A stretch of DNA of 64,000 nt. Origin: Glandiceps talaboti (taxonomy: Eukaryota > Hemichordata > Enteropneusta > Spengelidae). A program made the translations under genes and the position numbers. Below, piece after piece: positions 58,349 through 64,000 of the stretch (position 1 is the stretch's first letter; every line of letters begins with the position of its first letter). A model generated the notes under the pieces. It was not told where the DNA came from. It did not search any database and saw nothing but the letters and a program-made list of their open reading frames with translations. The DNA lies in NCBI RefSeq assembly GCF_964340395.1, contig NC_135568.1, forward strand, positions 8,028,280-8,092,279, read 5' to 3'.

Positions 58349-61300
58349 ATGGCTGCTGTAGATCCTGCGTTTAAAGGAGTTGGACAGAAACCGGGTTTGA
58401 AAATCTGGAGAATTGAGAAACTGCAAGTTGTTGCTTGGCCAGAGAGAGACTATGGTTATTTCTTTGAAGGCGATTCCTACATTTTGTTGAGTGTAAGTAA
58501 CACTGACTTTGTTCTCATTGCCATCAGTTCATGAAAGTGTAACACACATGGGTATACAGTAGGCACAGTTTTGTCAGAGACTGATGTATTCATTATTTTG
58601 GACACTCACGTAATCTTCACCCCAAAGAAGAGAACTTGTGTATCAAATCATTAATTGTTATTTCCACATTTATGTAAACAACAACATGATGATGTAATTC
58701 TGCAAACATGCAAACACGGGGCTTGAAATTAACTTTTTCTTTGGGTAGTCCCAGTGAGGACTACCAATGTCAGAAATTGGTAGCCCAAGGATGGTGACCA
58801 GTAGTCCCATATTCCTGAACTGAAAACAGAAATATGTGTGATATTAAGATACTTTTATGTCTGTAAATCTTCCATCCTTTAAATCATTGCATAGTCAATG
58901 GTAGTCTGTAAGGTATGCCGTGACGGGGTGCCCTCAAACATCAGGCAACCCCTAACACCATTGAGAGGAGGCCGGTGAGGGTGAAACATCATGACGTATC
59001 TTACAGTCTAAGTCAATGGTAGTCTGAGTTGGTAACCTGAGCTGCAAATTATGGTAGCCCCATGTCAAGAATTAGTAGTCTGTGGACACGGAACTACTGT
59101 TAATTTTGAACCCTGAAACAGGATTAGATAAATATGAATTTATGTCTATCTTCTCCACAGACAAAGAAGGAAAAAAACAGCAACTCATTGAAATGGGATA
59201 TTCATTTCTGGCTTGGAAAAGACACCTCACAGGTAAGATACAAAAGTTTCTAATGTAAGTAAAGATTTCGTTTAAAGGAAAACTCCAGTCAAACTTATTT
59301 CTGTCGTAAGTACACTTATATTGATTTACTACTACTGACCTACATATGAATTAGAAGTATAGTGAATGAAATTAAGTATCGTGACCTATGACCTGGTTTG
59401 TTTGTTTGTTAAGGATGAAGCCGGTGTTGCAGCTTTCAAGACTGTCGAGTTGGATGACTCCCTCGGTGGTGGCCCCATTCAGCACAGAGAAGTTCAAGAC
59501 CATGAATCCCAAGCATTTATGTCGTACTTCAAGGATGGTGTTATGTAAGTGTTCAAGTCTTTATCTTGATCTAGAAAACACAAATTTTAAGGATGTCATT
59601 ATGTAAGTGTTAAGTAGTCAAAGCTTTGTCTTTCTCTAGAAAGCAGGAAGTTTAGAATGTCCTTTAGTAATAATGTTATAATGTTGGATTTTTTATATAG
59701 TGCTTTCCCAGTCTGCTCAAAGTGCTTTACAATTATTTCCCCCAGGCTGAGATCTATATCAGCACAACGGCCCTTTACACTTCTGAACTCCCTGTGGAGC
59801 ATCCAATCCATATTGCAGCCTTTATAACCACATAGGATTAAAGCATTCATATTGCAACCTCTATCCTACCAGGTCTCAAATTATACAGCTGGGGTGACTG
59901 AGGCACAATCATGGTTCAAATCTTGCCCAAGGACTTTACCCACTCAGAAACAAACAGCAGCGATAGGGCTCGAACTTCAACCTGCAGATTCAAAGTTGGC
60001 CACTCTAACCATTCACCCATCATAGTGCCTACTAGTAGATCATGAGTTTACTCATGAATAATTTTCATGTGACATTTTTTAGAATCATATTATTTGATTC
60101 TTTGTGTACATTCTGGACCAAGAAATATTTGCCAGTATTTTGTACTTGATTGAATTACTGGTAGAATTCTGAGAGTGGTATGAATCTCTGTATTTGATTG
60201 GTTCAGGTATAAACCAGGTGGTATCACCTGTATCATGTACATGTGGTATGTATATGTATGTTTGCTATTTGTTGTAATAACAGTGGAAATATATGTATTT
60301 GATTGGTCTAGGTATAAACCAGGTGGTATTTCCAGTACATTATGATAATTGCACAAATATATGTATTTGATTGGTCCAGATATAAACCAAGAGATATTGC
60401 TGGTATCGTATGGTAATGCAATAAATATATGTATTTGATTGGTCCTGGTGTAAACCAGGTGATATTTCCATTATCAGTATGATAATAACATAAATGTATA
60501 TTTGTTTGGTTCAGTTATAAACCAGGTGGTATTGCCACAGGATTCAAACATGTTGACCGTGATGCCCACACCAATACGCTGATGAGAGTGAAAGGTAAAA
60601 GGTCGCCTAGGATCAATAATGTGCCCATGAAATGGGAATCTCTTAACAAAGGAGATGTGTTTATCCTGGATCTTGGAGCTACGATCATCCAATGGAACGG
60701 AAGTGAGGCTAATCGCTGGGAAAAACTCAAGGTGGGTTTCAGTGTTTAAGTTGGGGTACGTTCTTCCTTAATCCAAAATGTAAGCAGAGTTGTCCCCACT
60801 ATAAAATAGGGTTGTCCCCAAATAAATAGGGTTGTCCCCAAATGCAAAATGTAAATAGGGTTGTCCCCAAATGCAAAATGTAAATAGGGTTGTCCCCAAA
60901 TGCAAAATGTAAATAGGGTTGTCCCCAAATACAAAATGTAAATAGGGTTGTCCCCAAATGCAAAATGTAAATAGGGTTGTCCCCAAATGCAAAATGTAAA
61001 TAGGGTTGTCCCCAAATGCAAAATGTAAATAGGGTTGTCCCCAAATGCAAAATGTAAATAGGGTTGTCCTCAAATACGAAATGTAAATAGGGTTGTCCCC
61101 AAATGCAAAATGAAAATAGGGTTGTCCCCAAATAAATATGGTTGTCCCAAAATACAAAATGTAAATAGGGTTGTCCCCAAATGCAAAATGTAAATAGGGT
61201 TGTTCCCAAAAGCAAAATGTAAATAGGGTTGTCCCCAAATGCAAAATGTAAATAGGGTTGTCCCCAAATGCAAAATGTAAATAGGGTTATCCCCAAATAA

Positions 61301-63015
61301 ATAGGGTTGTCCCCAAATACAAAATGTAAATAGGGTTGTCCCCAAATGCAAAATGCAATGAGGTTCTCCATAATTTCAAAATGCAATAGGGTTCTCCCCA
61401 AATGATGTTTGGTAACCAGTGCATTTGTGTTGTATGCTATTTCAATAGGGAGCACAACACTGTCAGCGTATCCGTGATAGTGAACGTGGTGGTCGTGCAA
61501 AGATCACTGTCATCGAAGAAAATGACAGAAGTTATGACAAAGCATTCACTGAAATCATGGGAGAGAAAAAACCTGTGGCACCAGCATCAGCAGTGGATGA
61601 TGACTCTGCATTTGAGAGAGCTGTCCAATCACAAACCAGAATGTACAAGTAAGTAGTCTTTAGATTCTCATTTCTTTTCCAAACTATACATTGGCTAGCA
61701 AGATGAGATTTTTGTCCAATCACAAATCAGAATTTTACAAGTAAGCAGTCATGAGATTCATGACAAAATTGTTTGAAATGCCGTTAGGGTATCGTGATAA
61801 TACTAACGAAATTATGAAAATGTGATCATGTGGACACTTTCTAGTGTCATGTGGACAATTTGCTGTGGTCATGTGGACACTTTCTAGTATCACATGGACA
61901 AAATGCTTCATCACATGGTCATTTGTTTATAACTTATGGAAACTTCCGTGACATAGGAAGGTACTTTGATTTTGGTATTAGGTTTACTATTCTCTGTATA
62001 TGAAAAATTTACAGGGTTTCTGACCAGAGTGGATCTTTGGTGTTGACAGAGGTTGCCAGCAGACCACTTACACAAAATCTGCTTGATACTAATGTAAGTA
62101 AAAAAGGATACAATTCACTTTTTTTTAACTTGGTAATGTAAACCGTGAAACTTGCCATACAAGAAAATTCACAGTGTTTTTGGTGCATTCAGTTGAAGTG
62201 ACACAAGCTGAGTTTATAAGCTTTTTTTACTCACATGAATATACTTTATAATAACTGTGATTAAACTATTTTAAAATGATTTTAATGTCAATACATGCTA
62301 TCTATAACATTGTGATTGTCTTCTGGCATTATTAAAACAGTTATTTGCATACTAGGAGTTTCCTGAACATTTTTGATACGTTGGATAAATTGCGTCTTCG
62401 GATCGTTTATAAACTAAATCTTGATACCAGGTTTGAGTTCAGTATAGTGCAAGTGGTGACTAAGTGTGTTCCAGAAAGTAAAACACTGCAAGTACCCTAT
62501 AAATATGCATCATAAAATATGCCCAAACACATGTAAACTCAGCTTGTGCCCCTTTAAAAAACGAGTATGGTACTTCAATGCTTCTAGAACTAAAAATGGA
62601 GTAATGTGTAATCAAAGTCGAGTCGAGTCATAGTTCATAGTCCAGATAAAGATCTTAGAGAAGTTAACATTTCAGGGATAAACATTTATATTTTAGAACT
62701 AATTTGTTTCTACTCCAAATGATAACAAATATTTTTTATTCTATTTAACATTGTAGTCGTTTATTTTCCACATGTAGTTACTGACAAAAATTGTGGTTAG
62801 AGTGCCCTCTAGTGGCAAAAAATGAAAATACCCTTGTTTTTCATGCTATGTACCTGATACATTTATCATGTATAAGATGTTGATAATTTTGTTTTTGTGT
62901 TTGTTTCTCCAACCAGGACTGTTTCATTGTTGACCAGGGAGCGGCTGGTATCTGGGTGTGGAAGGGCAAAAATGCCACCAAAGCAGAAAAAGATAGGGCT
63001 TTTGAGAACGCCATG
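58349..63015 (+). CDS. Gelsolin/severin/villin-family protein (3'-partial)
   Basis: Seven coding exons, 314 codons so far: 58349-58492, 59161-59232, 59414-59544, 60515-60731, 61449-61648, 62015-62093, 62917-63015; all introns GT-AG, frame continuous. Family role: calcium-regulated severing and barbed-end capping of actin filaments. Seen: first gelsolin repeat (about residues 18-135; [59 protein letters not shown]), second repeat (about 140-245) with a basic KGKRSPR stretch at 142-148 where gelsolins bind actin and phosphoinositide, [17 protein letters not shown] and [11 protein letters not shown], then the third repeat from about 256 with [28 protein letters not shown]. The next exon is beyond 64000. 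Whether it has three repeats (severin type), six (gelsolin) or a headpiece (villin) cannot be told. Confidence 0.93.
58902..59010. mobile_element. MITE (TAGTCTGTAAG family) with 9-bp target duplication
   Basis: Ends TAGTCTGTAAGGTATGCCGT and, in reverse, TAGACTGTAAGATACGTCAT. AGTCAATGG occurs immediately on both sides (58893-58901 and 59011-59019). Lies in intron 1 of the gelsolin-like gene. A 9-bp duplication would suit a Mutator-like mobiliser. Confidence 0.88.
59525..59650 (+). repeat. Duplicated exon 3 donor boundary (gelsolin-like intron 3)
   Basis: TTCAAGGATGGTGTTAT then GTAAGTGTT (exon end plus donor, GT at 59545) is copied 58 bp later as TTTAAGGATGTCATTAT then GTAAGTGTT (GT at 59603). 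The following sequence to CTAGAAA is also duplicated. Confidence 0.88.
59685..60030 (-). mobile_element. tRNA-derived SINE in gelsolin-like intron 3
   Basis: On the minus strand, GGTGAATGGTTAGAGTGGCC (A-box like, about 60014-59995) and AAGTTCGAGCCCTA (B-box like, about 59977-59964) form a tRNA-like head. The tail side contains TGTAAAGCACTTTGAGCAG, a motif seen in many animal SINEs. Confidence 0.7.
60189..60514 (+). repeat. 68-bp minisatellite copying the exon 4 acceptor (gelsolin-like intron 3)
   Basis: Four units (starting at about 60189, 60294, 60362, 60430) reproduce TATTTGATTGGTTCAG plus TATAAACCAGGTGGTATT, i.e. the polypyrimidine/AG and first codons (YKPGGI) of exon 4, whose true boundary is at 60515. 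AG is kept at 60206, 60311 and 60379 and lost near 60447. Confidence 0.92.
60774..61405 (+). repeat. 29-bp minisatellite, gelsolin-like intron 4
   Basis: About 20 units of TAAATAGGGTTGTCCCC plus AAATGCAAAATG, period exactly 29 bp, with a few shortened units. Because 29 is not a multiple of three and the unit lacks minus-strand stops, very long minus-strand open frames arise; they are not genes. Each unit contains AATAGGG, as does the true exon 5 acceptor (CAATAG then GGAGCA at 61449). Confidence 0.95.
61621..61764 (+). repeat. Duplicated exon 5 donor boundary (gelsolin-like intron 5)
   Basis: GTCCAATCACAAACCAGAAT...TACAA then GTAAGTAGTC (donor GT at 61649) is copied as GTCCAATCACAAATCAGAAT...TACAA then GTAAGCAGTC (GT at 61741). 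Confidence 0.9.
61828..61920 (+). repeat. Short tandem repeat, gelsolin-like intron 5
   Basis: CATGTGGACACTTTCTAGT and variants, about four irregular units. Confidence 0.75.
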
Positions 63016-64000
63016 GTAACTTGTTTAATTCACTTTGTGTGCTGATAAGTTGGCGTCTTATAAGCTGTATCTGTCTCTAGCAAATCACATTAAGGTGGCT
63101 GTGGATGTCTAGTCAGTTGACTTGACATGTCTCGTTAACATTACTATGACAACACTCAAGTTTGGGGGCGCTGTTCCACTAGTCAAATCCATAAACGTAC
63201 ACCCTTTGCACTCTATTTCTCATAATTCTTCTCATATGTTTTTTCTCATTATTTTCATATCCTTCTCGTGATCTTTTTCTCTAAAATTATTTAAACATAT
63301 CTTATTTCCAAAAACTGTTTTCAGTGTGGGTATCACGCGTGTGTATATTACTGTAGTGTAAATGCACTTGTAAAATTACTAGCTTTCTCAAGGCCTAAGG
63401 CACAAGTATGTAGTTCAAATGTAAACTCTTAACTAGTTACGGTGATGGTTCACTTTACTGTATTATTTTAACGTTTATTTCAGCTCAGGGGAGGTGTTAC
63501 ATTGATTCATTTTGGGTTTTCAGTCGCCATAGCAAGGCTAGGGTGTATTAATATGCATTGGTATGCTAATCAGGGTGTGACATTTATTGGGTGTTCACTT
63601 ACCATATATGGGCATGTAGATAAGTAAAATACATGATTGACATGTTGAATATGGGTGTTCATTAACCATATATAGGCATGCAGATAACCAACAAATATGA
63701 TTGACAAGTAAAGGTGACTATTGACCATATATGGGCATTTAAACTGGTATTTAGATTAACAATTTACATGGTATTTGAATTAATACATTTGAAAGTGTGT
63801 TGAACTAACATTTTACAGGTGTAATATTTGTGCTAATCACTAGTATAATGACTTAGGAAAGTGCTTTTCCAGTGTACTTACTCTTGCCATATCAACCTAT
63901 TTCCTTGCGATATCAACCCCATTACCTTGCCATACTCGCCCATTATCTTACAATATCAACCTATTTCCTTGCCATATCAACCCATTTCCTTGCCATATCA
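63016..64000 (+). other. Gelsolin-like intron 7 (incomplete)
   Basis: No further gelsolin exon found. Two repeat tracts: about 63550-63740 (CCATATATGGGCATG with about 65-bp spacing) and 63885-64000 (CCTTGCCATATCAACC, about 23 bp period) running off the window. Confidence 0.6.

Noticed and set aside
58855-59160. Possible copy of the gelsolin exon 2 acceptor near 58857
   Set aside because: Similarity is limited to ATGTCT and ATCTTC with a gap, within pyrimidine-rich sequence; chance is likely.
60746-61500. Minus-strand open frames up to 233 codons across 60746-61500
   Set aside because: They are produced by a 29-bp minisatellite without minus-strand stops inside an intron; the peptide is a cyclic 29-residue repeat.

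Overview
The window is metazoan nuclear DNA: AT-rich, intron-rich, with classical GT-AG introns, long intergenic tracts, TIR-type DNA transposon remnants, non-LTR retrotransposon fragments and a very high density of mini- and microsatellites. The repeat style, above all minisatellites that straddle intron/exon boundaries, together with deuterostome-like protein sequences, makes a cephalochordate (amphioxus, Branchiostoma) my best guess. This is inference from style and remembered literature, not a search result; another invertebrate deuterostome or a lophotrochozoan is not excluded.

Layout. 1-500: a partial MITE and a non-LTR retrotransposon 3' fragment. 1471-14065: a tandem segmental duplication in which each copy carries one intact single-coding-exon core-2-like beta-1,6-N-acetylglucosaminyltransferase gene (6001-7455 and 11508-12965); a truncated retrotransposon and a 447-bp tetranucleotide array sit in copy 1. 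14441-14860: two MITEs. 14865-17842 and 30186-33163: two 2,978-bp copies of one TIR element in opposite orientation, identical wherever compared, bracketing the complete Arp3 gene (coding 19295-27790, 12 exons, 418 codons). 33164-58300: about 25 kb with no gene I can support, filled with foldback/MITE elements, a TTAA-flanked TIR element, degenerate minisatellites and long microsatellites. 58349-63015: the first seven coding exons (314 codons) of a gelsolin/severin/villin-family actin-severing protein, running off the right end.

The two multi-exon genes both act on actin filaments (Arp3 nucleates branches in the Arp2/3 complex, gelsolins sever and cap), but nothing here shows that the linkage is functional. 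The two glycosyltransferases are Golgi type II membrane enzymes and are unrelated to them.

The most interesting signal is that splice boundaries in both actin-regulator genes are repeatedly copied into the adjacent intron. Arp3 exon 4 has about 10 upstream copies of its acceptor plus first codons, Arp3 exon 12 has 1, gelsolin exon 4 has 4, and the donors of gelsolin exons 3 and 5 each have 1 downstream copy. Several copies keep intact AG or GTAAG dinucleotides and would cause frameshifts if used. Boundary-spanning minisatellites were, as I recall, reported at the amphioxus Adh locus; their recurrence in two further genes, on both donor and acceptor sides, is worth testing.
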